From Actinomycetes bacterium (GTDB lineage Bacteria; Actinomycetota; Actinomycetes; Actinomycetales; JAJYRW01): DNA of 10,408 bases. Made by a program: the position numbers and the translations under genes. This document shows, piece after piece, positions 1 to 6,010 of the stretch; position 1 is the first letter of the stretch, and the number at the start of each line of letters is the position of its first letter. The stretch covers positions 1 through 10,408 of the forward strand of contig JAJYRW010000034.1 of assembly GCA_021793895.1 (NCBI GenBank). The letters run 5' to 3'. The notes below the pieces were generated by a model, which was not told where the DNA came from, ran no database searches, and worked only from the letters and a program-made list of their open reading frames with translations.

Positions 1-1200
1 CTCTACAACCAGATAACCGGAAGTGTTGATCGTCGCGCCGGTGACGTTATCGCCGGGGGTGACGTCAACCGGGAGGGGTTCACCGGTCAAGAGCGAAGCA
101 TCAATCGCGCTGGTGCCTTCAACAATCACACCGTCGGTGGCAACCTTTTCCCCGGGACGGACCGCAAATAGGTCGCCCACCTGGAGGTTTTCCACCGGAA
201 TTAATTCTTCGGTGCGGCTGGAACCGTTACCGGTGAGCCGGGTGACTTCTTTTGCGCCCAGGGAAAGCAGGGAGCGCAGGGCATCGCCAGCCGAACGCCG
301 CGAGCGACTTTCTGCATAGCGTCCAGCCAGCAAGAACGTCGTGACGACCGCGGCGACCTCGAAATAAACCTCGGGGGTGCCCATATCGGCCGAAATGCCC
401 AAACGCGGGAAGAGCGTCATCGACATCTTCATGCCGATCTCGCCGGCCCCGCCCCACAGCAGCGCCCAAACCGACCACAGAGTTGCTGCCGTTACGCCCA
501 GTGATACGAGCGTGTCCATCGTGGAAGATCCGTAGCGGGCAGCGCGGGCGGCGGCGCGGTGGAAGGGCCAAGCCCCCCATGTAACAACTGGAAGAGAAAA
601 CGCCGTGATTACCCACTGCCAGCCCGGAAACTGCAGTGGCGGGATCATCGACAAAACCAGCACGGGCGCGGTGAGAATCGCCGAGATGATTAGTCGCTTA
701 CGCAACCCGAGCGTCGCATCACCCTCGGGATGCGAGGTGTCGTGCTCAGTGGCGGTGGAATAGCTACCGGACCCCTCCGGGTCGGTTGAATCCTTGCGCC
801 GGGTGATGGTGGCGGTATATCCCGCCTTCGCCACGGCAGCAACGATGTCTTCATCCGTTGCCGCTGTTTGGGCGGATTCACCGGCAGCATCCGTCTCTTC
901 GCCAGTGGGCGCTTGGACGGTGATGTGTGCGCTTTCGGTCGCTAAGTTGACCGAGGCAGTGACTCCGGGCAAGCGCGCGAGGCGCTTTTCAACGCGGGCA
1001 ACGCAGGAAGAACACGTCATGCCCGAAACTGATAAATCTAGTTCGAGGACTGGGCCGTCGGCGATATTGGTCGCGACGGCTGCCCCAGTCTTCGGTGTTG
1101 CGTTTGCTGCCCCCGGTGCGGTGTTTACCTCCCCCGGTGCCGCGCTGGCCCCGTTTTCGACCGGAGTCGAAGCGCCGGAGTCGACTGCCTGTTTGGTCAT
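1..1200 (-). CDS. copA: Copper-translocating P1B-type ATPase CopA, N-terminal 400 residues (C-terminus outside window)
   Basis: This is a membrane Cu(I)-exporting ATPase that pumps copper out of the cytoplasm. The ATG at 1200 opens a frame that stays open to position 1. Residues 1-50 are an Ala/Thr/Gly/Pro-rich, probably disordered tail. A heavy-metal-associated (HMA) domain follows at about 52-130, with the Cu-binding motif MTCSSC at 61-66. A Ser/Thr/Asp/Glu-rich linker leads to four predicted membrane helices, including a segment with MDTLVSLG and one ending GRYAE, as is typical of P1B ATPases. The actuator-domain TGEP is at residues 372-375. The phosphorylation site DKTGT, the CPC motif and the ATP-binding domain lie beyond the window, so copper specificity is inferred from the HMA motif and from the csoR and copZ neighbours. 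The ATG shares one base with the copZ stop (TAATG), which suggests translational coupling. Confidence 0.94.
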   Translation of the reverse strand, partial: MTKQAVDSGASTPVENGASAAPGEVNTAPGAANATPKTGAAVATNIADGPVLELDLSVSGMTCSSCVARVEKRLARLPGVTASVNLATESAHITVQAPTGEETDAAGESAQTAATDEDIVAAVAKAGYTATITRRKDSTDPEGSGSYSTATEHDTSHPEGDATLGLRKRLIISAILTAPVLVLSMIPPLQFPGWQWVITAFSLPVVTWGAWPFHRAAARAARYGSSTMDTLVSLGVTAATLWSVWALLWGGAGEIGMKMSMTLFPRLGISADMGTPEVYFEVAAVVTTFLLAGRYAESRSRRSAGDALRSLLSLGAKEVTRLTGNGSSRTEELIPVENLQVGDLFAVRPGEKVATDGVIVEGTSAIDASLLTGEPLPVDVTPGDNVTGATINTSGYLVVE

Positions 1201-1418
1201 TAGCTAACTACCTCATAACCTGCTTCGTCTATTGCTGCTTCTAAAACGTCGTCGTCGATGCGATCTTCACTCGTGACGCGAACGACCGAGGGGTTGTCCT
1301 CTTCCCCCAGCTCGATATCAATGGCCACGACGCCCGGAATCTCGTTGAGTTCTTCCGTGACGTGGTTAATGCAGTTCTGGCACGTCATTCCGGCGACATT
1401 GAGTTTGGTGGTGATCAT
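1200..1418 (-). CDS. copZ: CopZ-like copper chaperone (single HMA domain)
   Basis: This 72-aa protein is one heavy-metal-associated domain. It begins MITTKLNVAGMTCQNC, with the metal-binding MTCxxC at residues 11-16, and ends EAGYEVVS, the usual last beta strand of the fold. In this family the protein binds Cu(I) in the cytosol and delivers it to CopA. It lies between csoR and copA on the same strand. A good ribosome-binding site (TAGGAG) sits about 6 nt before the ATG. Its TAA overlaps the copA ATG by one base. An odd point is the acidic stretch after the second strand (LGEEDNPS), which makes the protein strongly negative. Copper specificity is inferred from the neighbours, since HMA domains can also bind other soft metals. 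Confidence 0.93.
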   Translation of the reverse strand: MITTKLNVAGMTCQNCINHVTEELNEIPGVVAIDIELGEEDNPSVVRVTSEDRIDDDVLEAAIDEAGYEVVS

Positions 1419-1442
1419 GATGAACTCCTAATTACTGATGTG

Positions 1443-1458
1443 GCTCGCACTTGCGAGC
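1443..1458 (-). repeat. Perfect inverted repeat (7-bp arms) between csoR and copZ
   Basis: GCTCGCA and TGCGAGC flank a 2-nt centre, so a 6-bp GC-rich stem with a 4-nt loop can form in the operon transcript. It lies 5 nt after the csoR stop and about 24 nt before the copZ start. No U-tract follows on the minus strand, so a strong terminator is unlikely. An mRNA-processing or stability element, or weak attenuation between csoR and copZA, is possible. Confidence 0.6.
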
Positions 1459-1463
1459 AAATT

Positions 1464-1859
1464 TCATGAGCGAACCAGCCGGGCAATAGCCTCAGTTGCC
1501 TCGCGCAATTTCTCATTACCTTCTTCAGTAGAAGACTGGGCTGCGGTTAACACGCAATGCCCCAAGTGCTCTTCTACCAAGCCGATACTTACAGCCTGCA
1601 AAGCCTTTGTCACGGCGGCCACCTGGGTAATGACGTCAATGCAATAAACGTCTTCTTCAATCATGCGAGTGATGCCGCGAACCTGGCCCTCAATACGGCG
1701 CATCCTGCGCAGAAACGCGGCCTTTTCGTCGGTGTAGCCCGGGGGCTGGGTTGCGGGCACGGATTTTGTGTCGCTCGGCGAGGTTGCGGGCTCGCCCGGC
1801 GAGGCCGTGGTGTCGCCCGGTGGCGTCGCGGTTACCGTCTGTTCAATGTCGTTGCTCAC
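1464..1859 (-). CDS. csoR: CsoR-family copper-sensing transcriptional repressor with Pro/Thr-rich N-terminal extension
   Basis: With the GTG at 1859 this is a 131-aa protein. The first ~45 residues are rich in Thr, Pro, Ser and Ala. The CsoR/RcnR (DUF156) helical domain follows, opening with FLRRMRRIEGQVRGI. The Cu(I) ligands of the family are all present: Cys73 (in VYC, with the second-shell Tyr72), His98 and Cys102 (H-x3-C). This ligand set distinguishes CsoR from the Ni/Co sensor RcnR. Apo-CsoR binds DNA and Cu(I) releases it. I chose 1859 because a promoter (TTGTAT, 16 bp, TACCGT) places the transcription start exactly on this GTG and no Shine-Dalgarno sequence precedes it. Longer starts at 1889 (ATG) or 1919 (GTG, 151 aa) would put the operator inside the coding region. 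The gene heads the csoR-copZ-copA unit, 45 bp before copZ, and is probably autoregulated. Confidence 0.92.
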   Translation of the reverse strand: MSNDIEQTVTATPPGDTTASPGEPATSPSDTKSVPATQPPGYTDEKAAFLRRMRRIEGQVRGITRMIEEDVYCIDVITQVAAVTKALQAVSIGLVEEHLGHCVLTAAQSSTEEGNEKLREATEAIARLVRS

Positions 1860-1865
1860 GCTTAT

Positions 1866-1893
1866 ACGGTACCCCCGTAGGGTATACATACAA
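1866..1893 (-). promoter_or_regulatory. csoR-copZ-copA promoter (-35 TTGTAT, -10 TACCGT), leaderless
   Basis: Read on the minus strand, TTGTAT (1893-1888) is followed by a 16-bp spacer and TACCGT (1871-1866). Six nucleotides later comes the GTG at 1859. This is the spacing expected when transcription starts on the initiation codon, a common arrangement in actinobacteria. TACCGT fits the TANNNT -10 pattern. The absence of any Shine-Dalgarno sequence supports the leaderless reading. The boxes are seen in the sequence; promoter activity is inferred. Confidence 0.62.
1870..1884. promoter_or_regulatory. CsoR operator (TACCC-N5-GGGTA)
   Basis: The top strand reads TACCCCCGTAGGGTA: perfect 5-bp arms around CCGTA. 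This is the GC-rich pseudo-palindrome with flanking A/T that CsoR repressors recognise. It fills most of the -35/-10 spacer of the csoR promoter, so bound repressor would block RNA polymerase until Cu(I) loads CsoR. The assignment rests on the match to known CsoR boxes and on the adjacent csoR gene. Confidence 0.75.
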
Positions 1894-1905
1894 GAGCTTG
1901 GTCGG

Positions 1906-1919
1906 GTGACTTCGGTCAC
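1906..1919. repeat. Short hairpin GTGAC-TTCG-GTCAC
   Basis: On the top strand a 5-bp stem closes a TTCG tetraloop; on the bottom strand the loop is CGAA. It lies between the 232-aa gene and the csoR promoter. There is no clear T-run on either side, so I do not call it a terminator, although it could end weak transcripts from the upstream gene. Confidence 0.35.
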
Positions 1920-1955
1920 TATAAATGTGCTTTAGCCCCGTTCTGCTTGTGGCTT

Positions 1956-2654
1956 TTACTGCCTGCGATAGGGCTTGCGCCAGGTTTTTGGCGATCCGGT
2001 GGATGGTTCGTTGACGGTCCAGCCCTCCCGTCGCAATATGTCAGCCGCTTCTCGGGGTAGTTCCCGCACTGCGGTCCGGAATTGCAATCGACGCCAAGCC
2101 TCACGACTGTTTTTTATTGCAGATTTCCAGCCTGAAACTGCGTCAAAGCCACACTCCCTTAATAAAAACTCAAGAAAGTCTTCCAATGCGGGTCGGAATC
2201 TTTCACCACCAGTGGGAAAATGGAGCTTCGAGATGTCGTATGGCCTTTGCACGCGGCTCATCAAATTGGCCCGTGTTAGTAACTCGGTGAATGCACCGCG
2301 TTCAGCATGTATCTGCCAGTGGGAGACCGCGCGTTGATGGGACGCGTCATATTCCAATCGGATCAGCGGCTCGCGCTCTGAATTTGAAATAACTGTGAAA
2401 AAACTCTGCGCTGTTTTCATGTATCGACTAGTGCGATCAACTTCTTGAAAGAAGCTCAGAGTCAATCCTGCAACGGAGCATCCGCCGATTTTAAGTGGTA
2501 CTTGCTCCCTGGCGGCATCAGGTGTGATTACGTATCGATCACCTGCACGTGCCACCTTCATTGGTGGTGCGTCCGGTACGGTCGCTTCGAGTAAGTCCGT
2601 TAGTTGCTTAGCGAATTTTTGACTGCGCTTGGCAAGGTCAAGCAGGGTCCTCAC
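1956..2654 (-). CDS. Hypothetical protein (232 aa), second gene of a two-gene unit
   Basis: I cannot assign a function. The GTG at 2654 gives a 232-aa soluble protein with no signal peptide or membrane segment. A helical start (about 1-25) leads to a mixed region and a conserved-looking stretch HWQIHAERG at 112-120. After it come KLHFPTGGERFRP (143-155) and a helical, Arg-rich C-terminus ending in a basic tail. The HAERG and LHFPxGGxRFRP segments resemble, from memory, a family of actinobacterial hypothetical proteins; I cannot check this here. The gene overlaps the 63-aa gene before it by 17 bp in another frame, so the two are probably translated together. A part counted by hand (2101-2220) has 52 G+C in 120, against 43 in 60 for 3001-3060 in the neighbouring permease gene. 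That fits acquisition by transfer. The next in-frame ATG (residue 32) is a less likely start. Confidence 0.8.
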   Translation of the reverse strand: MRTLLDLAKRSQKFAKQLTDLLEATVPDAPPMKVARAGDRYVITPDAAREQVPLKIGGCSVAGLTLSFFQEVDRTSRYMKTAQSFFTVISNSEREPLIRLEYDASHQRAVSHWQIHAERGAFTELLTRANLMSRVQRPYDISKLHFPTGGERFRPALEDFLEFLLRECGFDAVSGWKSAIKNSREAWRRLQFRTAVRELPREAADILRREGWTVNEPSTGSPKTWRKPYRRQ

Positions 2655-2829
2655 CTAGCAAAAACATGATTTCTTTCAGGCGTTCGGCGTAATACCATTC
2701 GTCACCTTCGAGGTGACCGTCTCGGATGAGTTCCTGAAAGTCGGCAAGAGACATTCTTACGGAGGCCAGAAGTTCACTCCGCTGCTGCAAAAGTTCTTCG
2801 CGGGTGTACTCGATGGTCTTGGGTGTCAT
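2638..2829 (-). CDS. Small hypothetical protein (63 aa), first gene of a two-gene unit, antitoxin-like in layout
   Basis: This 63-aa acidic, helical protein carries YTREELLQQRSELLASV near its start and ends EIMFLLGEDPA. It has no DNA-binding motif I can name. A strong Shine-Dalgarno sequence (AAAGGAGG) lies 8 nt before the ATG, which fixes the start. Its last codons overlap the start of the 232-aa gene. Small acidic protein first, larger partner second, with a palindrome at the promoter, is the layout of many toxin-antitoxin operons. Similar short proteins with the pattern YTREEL...LLG occur, from memory, before unknown genes in actinobacteria. The function is not established and the toxin-antitoxin idea is inference only. 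Confidence 0.8.
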   Translation of the reverse strand: MTPKTIEYTREELLQQRSELLASVRMSLADFQELIRDGHLEGDEWYYAERLKEIMFLLGEDPA

Positions 2830-2851
2830 AGATCGTCCTCCTTTCTTTTTT

Positions 2852-2880
2852 ATCTTGCCTTACCCCACTGACATTGTCAG
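2852..2880 (-). promoter_or_regulatory. Candidate promoter of the 63/232-aa unit with palindromic operator over the -35
   Basis: On the minus strand CTGACA (2880-2875), a 17-bp spacer and CAAGAT (2857-2852) form a plausible -35/-10 pair 22 nt before the start codon. The -35 lies within a perfect 13-bp palindrome, CTGACATTGTCAG (2868-2880; 6-bp arms and one central base). A regulator bound there would block the promoter, so autoregulation by the downstream gene products is possible. The palindrome is certain; its function is inferred. Confidence 0.45.
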
Positions 2881-2921
2881 CGGCTGTCGAATCTAGGTTT
2901 CCTGACCGCGCGCCAAGTCCA

Positions 2922-3734
2922 TCACTTTTCCGGGCGGGGCCTATTACGAGCCTGGCGCAGCAGTCGGTAAGCGGAGTACAGCAGCAATACGGCGAATCCG
3001 CGCTGCAGCCAAACCTCGGGCAGTTCCAGTGCGAACAGTGAGCCGCCCGCCGCGCCCGCAATGCCGGCTGCGCCGATCCATATTCCGGCGCGCCAGTTGA
3101 CATAGCCGTGGCGGGAGTTGCGCCACGCGCCAGTGAACGCGATGGGAATCATCACCAGCAACGATGTGCCCTGTGCGACGTGGGAGCTAATTCCCATGAG
3201 GAAAACCAGCGTGGGAACCAGCACGATTCCCCCACCGACTCCCACCAGTGAGGACAGCGCTCCCATGGCCAGGCCCGCCAGCGCGAATCCGACATAGTGC
3301 CAAATGCCAAATACTTCGGCTCCCCCCGCATCGGGCGACTGGGATCCCCACGCCATCCGCACAGCCGCGATTACCAAAATGATCACAAATAGCATCTGGA
3401 CTTGATGTTCCGCCATGCGGTGCAGCAGCCATGCCCCTATAAAGGTCCCAGAAATTCCGGCTACTGCGATGAGGAGCGCGGGCACGATCAAAATATCGCC
3501 GCCGAGCCCGTAAGACACCGCCCCGGAAATGGAGGCAAAGAAAATCGCAACCAGCGAGGTGGCTTGGGCCATCTTTTGGGGGAAGGCCAGCCACAGCGCC
3601 AGCAGCGGCACGATGATGACACCACCGCCCACACCCAGCAGGCCGGATAGGATGCCGGCTGCGAGCCCAACCGCCAGTAATTTATAGACGGCCGGGCGCG
3701 GACTGGATTGGGACGGTGGTTCGAGGGCCGTCAA
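2922..3734 (-). CDS. TauE/SafE-family (DUF81) membrane permease
   Basis: This 270-aa integral membrane protein has about eight hydrophobic segments and the internal duplication typical of TauE/SafE permeases. GLLGVGGGVIIVPLL (31-45) is matched by SLVGVGGGIVLVPTL (162-176). QATSLVAIFFASISGA (57-72) is matched by QGTSLLVMIPIAFTGA (188-203). Members export or move small anions such as sulfite, sulfoacetate or other organosulfur compounds; the substrate here cannot be told. The N-terminus is short, Pro/Ser-rich and probably cytoplasmic, and the C-terminus is basic. The start is TTG at 3734: there is no ATG or GTG before the first membrane helix, and GGAG lies 10 nt upstream, inside the end of purB. 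The gene begins 7 bp after the purB stop, so it is probably cotranscribed and coupled. No sulfur-metabolism gene is adjacent. Confidence 0.93.
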   Translation of the reverse strand: MTALEPPSQSSPRPAVYKLLAVGLAAGILSGLLGVGGGVIIVPLLALWLAFPQKMAQATSLVAIFFASISGAVSYGLGGDILIVPALLIAVAGISGTFIGAWLLHRMAEHQVQMLFVIILVIAAVRMAWGSQSPDAGGAEVFGIWHYVGFALAGLAMGALSSLVGVGGGIVLVPTLVFLMGISSHVAQGTSLLVMIPIAFTGAWRNSRHGYVNWRAGIWIGAAGIAGAAGGSLFALELPEVWLQRGFAVLLLYSAYRLLRQARNRPRPEK

Positions 3735-3741
3735 GCGTTGA

Positions 3742-5175
3742 TCACTCCAAATAGTCGTTGACGATTTGCGCCGCGAGGCCGGTGTAGGTCGCGGGGGTCA
3801 ACGCTGCCAGCCGCTCTTCCACCTCGCTTGGCAGCCCCAGACCGCGAATGAATTCCCGCATCGCATCGCCATCTACCCGGCGCCCGCGTGTTAGTTCCTT
3901 GAGGCGCTCGTACGGGTTTTCCATCCCCGTAACCCCCGCCGCGGCAGCAGCGCGCATCGCCGATTGGACCGGCTCGCCCAGCACTTCCCAGTTCGCGTCC
4001 AGATCGGCGGCCATGACTTCGGGGTCTGGATCGACACCGTTTAGCCCGCGCGCCACGTTATCGATCGCCAACAAGGAGTGGCCAAAGGCCGTGCCGATAT
4101 TGCGCTGCGTCGTGGAGTCGGTCAGATCGCGTTGCAACCGGCTGGTGACCAGTGTTGCCCCGAGCGAATCGAGCAGCGCGCAAGAAAGTTCGAGATTTGC
4201 CTCAGCATTTTCGAAACGAATCGGATTTACCTTATGCGGCATGGTGGATGAACCAGTCGACCCGTGAGCAGCCAGTTGCTGCTTGAAATACCCCAGAGAA
4301 ATATAAGTCCACATGTCGGTGGCTAAATTGTGCAAAACCCGGTTATATCGCGCGATATCCGCATACAACTCGGCCTGCCAGTCATGGGATTCGATCTGCG
4401 TGGTCAGCGGATTCCAAGTCAGCCCCAAACCCTCAACAAAGGTACGCGAAATTTCGGGCCAATTCGTGTTCGGAACCGCGGCGACATCGGCCCCGCATGT
4501 TGCCGTGGCGCCATTAATTTTGCCCAAGAACTCTGCATTTTCAATGCGCTTTAACTGTCGCCCCAACCGGTACGCCAGCACGCCCAATTCCTTGCCCAGT
4601 GTGGACGGCGTCGCTGCCTGGCCATGCGTGCGCGACAGCATCGGAATTTCGGCATATTCGCGGGCCATCGCTAGGAGCTGCTCGCGCATTTGTGCCGCAG
4701 CTGGTAGCCAAATATTTTGGACGGCGTCTCGCACCATGAGTGCGTATGCCAGGTTGTTGATGTCTTCTGAGGTGCAGGCGAAGTGCACAAGTTCGGTGAG
4801 ATGGGGCAACTTTGAGGCGGCGCCAACCTCCGCCGGCGCGGAATGCAAACGCCGCTGAATGAAGTATTCCACCGCCTTGACATCGTGCACGGTTTCCCGC
4901 TCGATATCGCCCAGCTCGGCTATTTGGGCTGGGCCAAAGCTGGTGACTATGGCCCGTAAATATCGGCAGTCGGCCTCCGTGAGTGGGGCGACCCCCGGCA
5001 CCGCACCGGAATTGGCCAAGTGGATTAGCCATTCAACTTCAACGTGGATCCGCTCGCGGTTTAACGCCGCTTCAGAAAGATGGTCCACCAGCGGCGCAAC
5101 AGCGCGGCGGTACCGGCCATCCAGCGGGCCTAATGAAATAGCGGGGCTGACATCGGCAAGTTTCACGCGAGGCAT
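3742..5175 (-). CDS. purB: Adenylosuccinate lyase
   Basis: This 477-aa cytosolic enzyme of the fumarase/aspartase superfamily acts twice in purine synthesis: it removes fumarate from SAICAR and from adenylosuccinate to give AMP. The opening ISLGPLDGRYRR is characteristic of the E. coli-like PurB group. SRTHGQAATP holds the catalytic His (H184). The superfamily signature GSSTMPHKVNP (308-318) contains the catalytic Ser and the substrate-binding Lys and Asn. TSEDINN (135-141) is the other conserved active-site segment. The usual GQPA is GQAA here, a mild change. The ATG at 5175 has GGGAG about 10 nt upstream. Length is close to the family norm (about 455-480). The gene lies between a tyrosine phosphatase gene (77 bp upstream) and the TauE/SafE gene. 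No other pur gene is in the window. Confidence 0.97.
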   Translation of the reverse strand: MPRVKLADVSPAISLGPLDGRYRRAVAPLVDHLSEAALNRERIHVEVEWLIHLANSGAVPGVAPLTEADCRYLRAIVTSFGPAQIAELGDIERETVHDVKAVEYFIQRRLHSAPAEVGAASKLPHLTELVHFACTSEDINNLAYALMVRDAVQNIWLPAAAQMREQLLAMAREYAEIPMLSRTHGQAATPSTLGKELGVLAYRLGRQLKRIENAEFLGKINGATATCGADVAAVPNTNWPEISRTFVEGLGLTWNPLTTQIESHDWQAELYADIARYNRVLHNLATDMWTYISLGYFKQQLAAHGSTGSSTMPHKVNPIRFENAEANLELSCALLDSLGATLVTSRLQRDLTDSTTQRNIGTAFGHSLLAIDNVARGLNGVDPDPEVMAADLDANWEVLGEPVQSAMRAAAAAGVTGMENPYERLKELTRGRRVDGDAMREFIRGLGLPSEVEERLAALTPATYTGLAAQIVNDYLE

Positions 5176-5252
5176 GGTTTTTAGTCTCCCAGGCAGGCAG
5201 GGTTCGCGGGCTTTCGGTGTCAGGTTACTGCCGTTGCAATGGGCGGGCGCCT

Positions 5253-5750
5253 TTAAGCACCAAGTTCGGAGCGAATGTGCTCTACTATTCCCTTATTCGC
5301 AGCCAATACCTGCTCCATAACTAGTTCAAAATCTTCCCACTGCCCCAGGTATGGGTCGGGTATTTCCAGGTCTCCGTTCGCCACCGCCTCTTCATCAAAG
5401 GAACGTGCCAGCCGAATCTTGGCCCGGTTTTCGTCTGTTTTTGCATGGCGCTTCAAAGCCCGCTCATGGCCATAATCTGCTGCCAAAATTAGGTCATAGT
5501 CATCGAAGGACCGCTGGTCGAACTCAGATGCCCGGTGCTCAGCGCCGTTGTATCCATATTTTTCGAGAATTTCGACCGTGCGCGGGTCAGCAGGGTCGCC
5601 CACGTGCCAACCCCCGGTGCCGGAAGAAATAACTTCTACTTGGTCCGCTAAGCCGGCTTCTTCCAGCATGGCCCGCAGTGTTACTTCTCCAATGGGCGAG
5701 CGGCAGATGTTTCCAGAACAAACGTAATTAACAATATAAGGGCGTGACAT
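5253..5750 (-). CDS. Low-molecular-weight protein tyrosine phosphatase
   Basis: This 165-aa cytosolic phosphatase hydrolyses phosphotyrosine in proteins. The catalytic P-loop C-x5-R-S is near the start: CSGNICRSP, with nucleophile Cys11, Arg17 and Ser18. The general-acid loop DPY is at 132-134 (Asp132). Length and motif spacing match the LMW-PTP family (about 150-165 aa). Actinobacterial relatives such as mycobacterial PtpA carry the same motifs, but a virulence or signalling role is not implied by sequence alone. No tyrosine kinase or arsenate gene is adjacent; arsenate reductases share the fold, but the DPY loop and P-loop favour a phosphatase. The ATG at 5750 has no clear Shine-Dalgarno sequence. 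GATACT lies 6 nt before it, so a leaderless transcript is possible. purB follows 77 bp downstream on the same strand. Confidence 0.94.
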   Translation of the reverse strand: MSRPYIVNYVCSGNICRSPIGEVTLRAMLEEAGLADQVEVISSGTGGWHVGDPADPRTVEILEKYGYNGAEHRASEFDQRSFDDYDLILAADYGHERALKRHAKTDENRAKIRLARSFDEEAVANGDLEIPDPYLGQWEDFELVMEQVLAANKGIVEHIRSELGA

Positions 5751-5849
5751 GCGCCCAGTATCCCAAATGGCGCTCGCATCGAGTCACAACGCTTAAGTGC
5801 CCAATGTGAGCATCCCTAAGCGCCACCGGCACAGGTTCTGGCGCCGGAT

Positions 5850-5861
5850 GCTCTATAGAGC
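5850..5861. repeat. 12-bp perfect palindrome GCTCTATAGAGC
   Basis: The dyad is perfect with no spacer. It lies 20 bp before the 30-bp tandem repeats and could be a dimeric regulator site. No family-specific consensus is recognised. Confidence 0.5.
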
Positions 5862-5881
5862 CGCTGTTTTACCGCGGCATT

Positions 5882-5941
5882 TTCTACCGCCCAGCTTATG
5901 TGATCCATAGGTTCTAGCGCCCGGCTTATGTGATCCACAGG
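5882..5941. repeat. Two tandem 30-bp direct repeats (27/30 identical)
   Basis: The units are 5882-5911 and 5912-5941. Both contain the core GCTTATGTGATCCA followed by AGG, and the second includes the dyad TGTG-ATC-CACA. They differ at three positions. They end 75 bp before the 91-aa gene and 43 bp before its candidate -35, so they could be iterated binding sites for an activator of that gene. A repeat-expansion relic without function is also possible. Confidence 0.75.
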
Positions 5942-5983
5942 CAGCGTTCGGCGAAAAATCCCCCAACTCTGCTCCGGCCCCGC

Positions 5984-6010
5984 TTGTTTTCACAGCTAAA
6001 AATCTACGGT
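5984..6010 (+). promoter_or_regulatory. Candidate leaderless promoter of the 91-aa gene (TTGTTT / TACGGT)
   Basis: TTGTTT (5984-5989), a 15-bp spacer and TACGGT (6005-6010) are followed after 6 nt by ATG 6017. This is nearly the same layout as the csoR promoter. No Shine-Dalgarno sequence precedes the ATG, which fits transcription starting on it. The 15-bp spacer is short, so the -35 is less certain than the -10. Confidence 0.42.

Noticed and set aside
794..1207. 137-codon plus-strand frame opposite copA
   Set aside because: It is the antisense shadow of the CopA N-terminus; the minus-strand frame shows clear HMA and ATPase motifs.
1557..1880. 107-codon plus-strand frame opposite csoR
   Set aside because: It crosses the csoR promoter and operator and has no recognisable features, while csoR is certain.
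1860..1919. Longer CsoR starting at GTG 1919 or ATG 1889
   Set aside because: It would place the operator and promoter boxes in the coding region, and neither start has a Shine-Dalgarno sequence.
4313..4858. Long plus-strand frame (181 codons) opposite purB
   Set aside because: Its sequence is the complement of conserved purB blocks and shows no domain of its own.
5927..5941. CRP/GlxR-type binding site in TGTGATCCACA
   Set aside because: The half-sites are too close for TGTGA-N6-TCACA, and the first repeat copy breaks the dyad.
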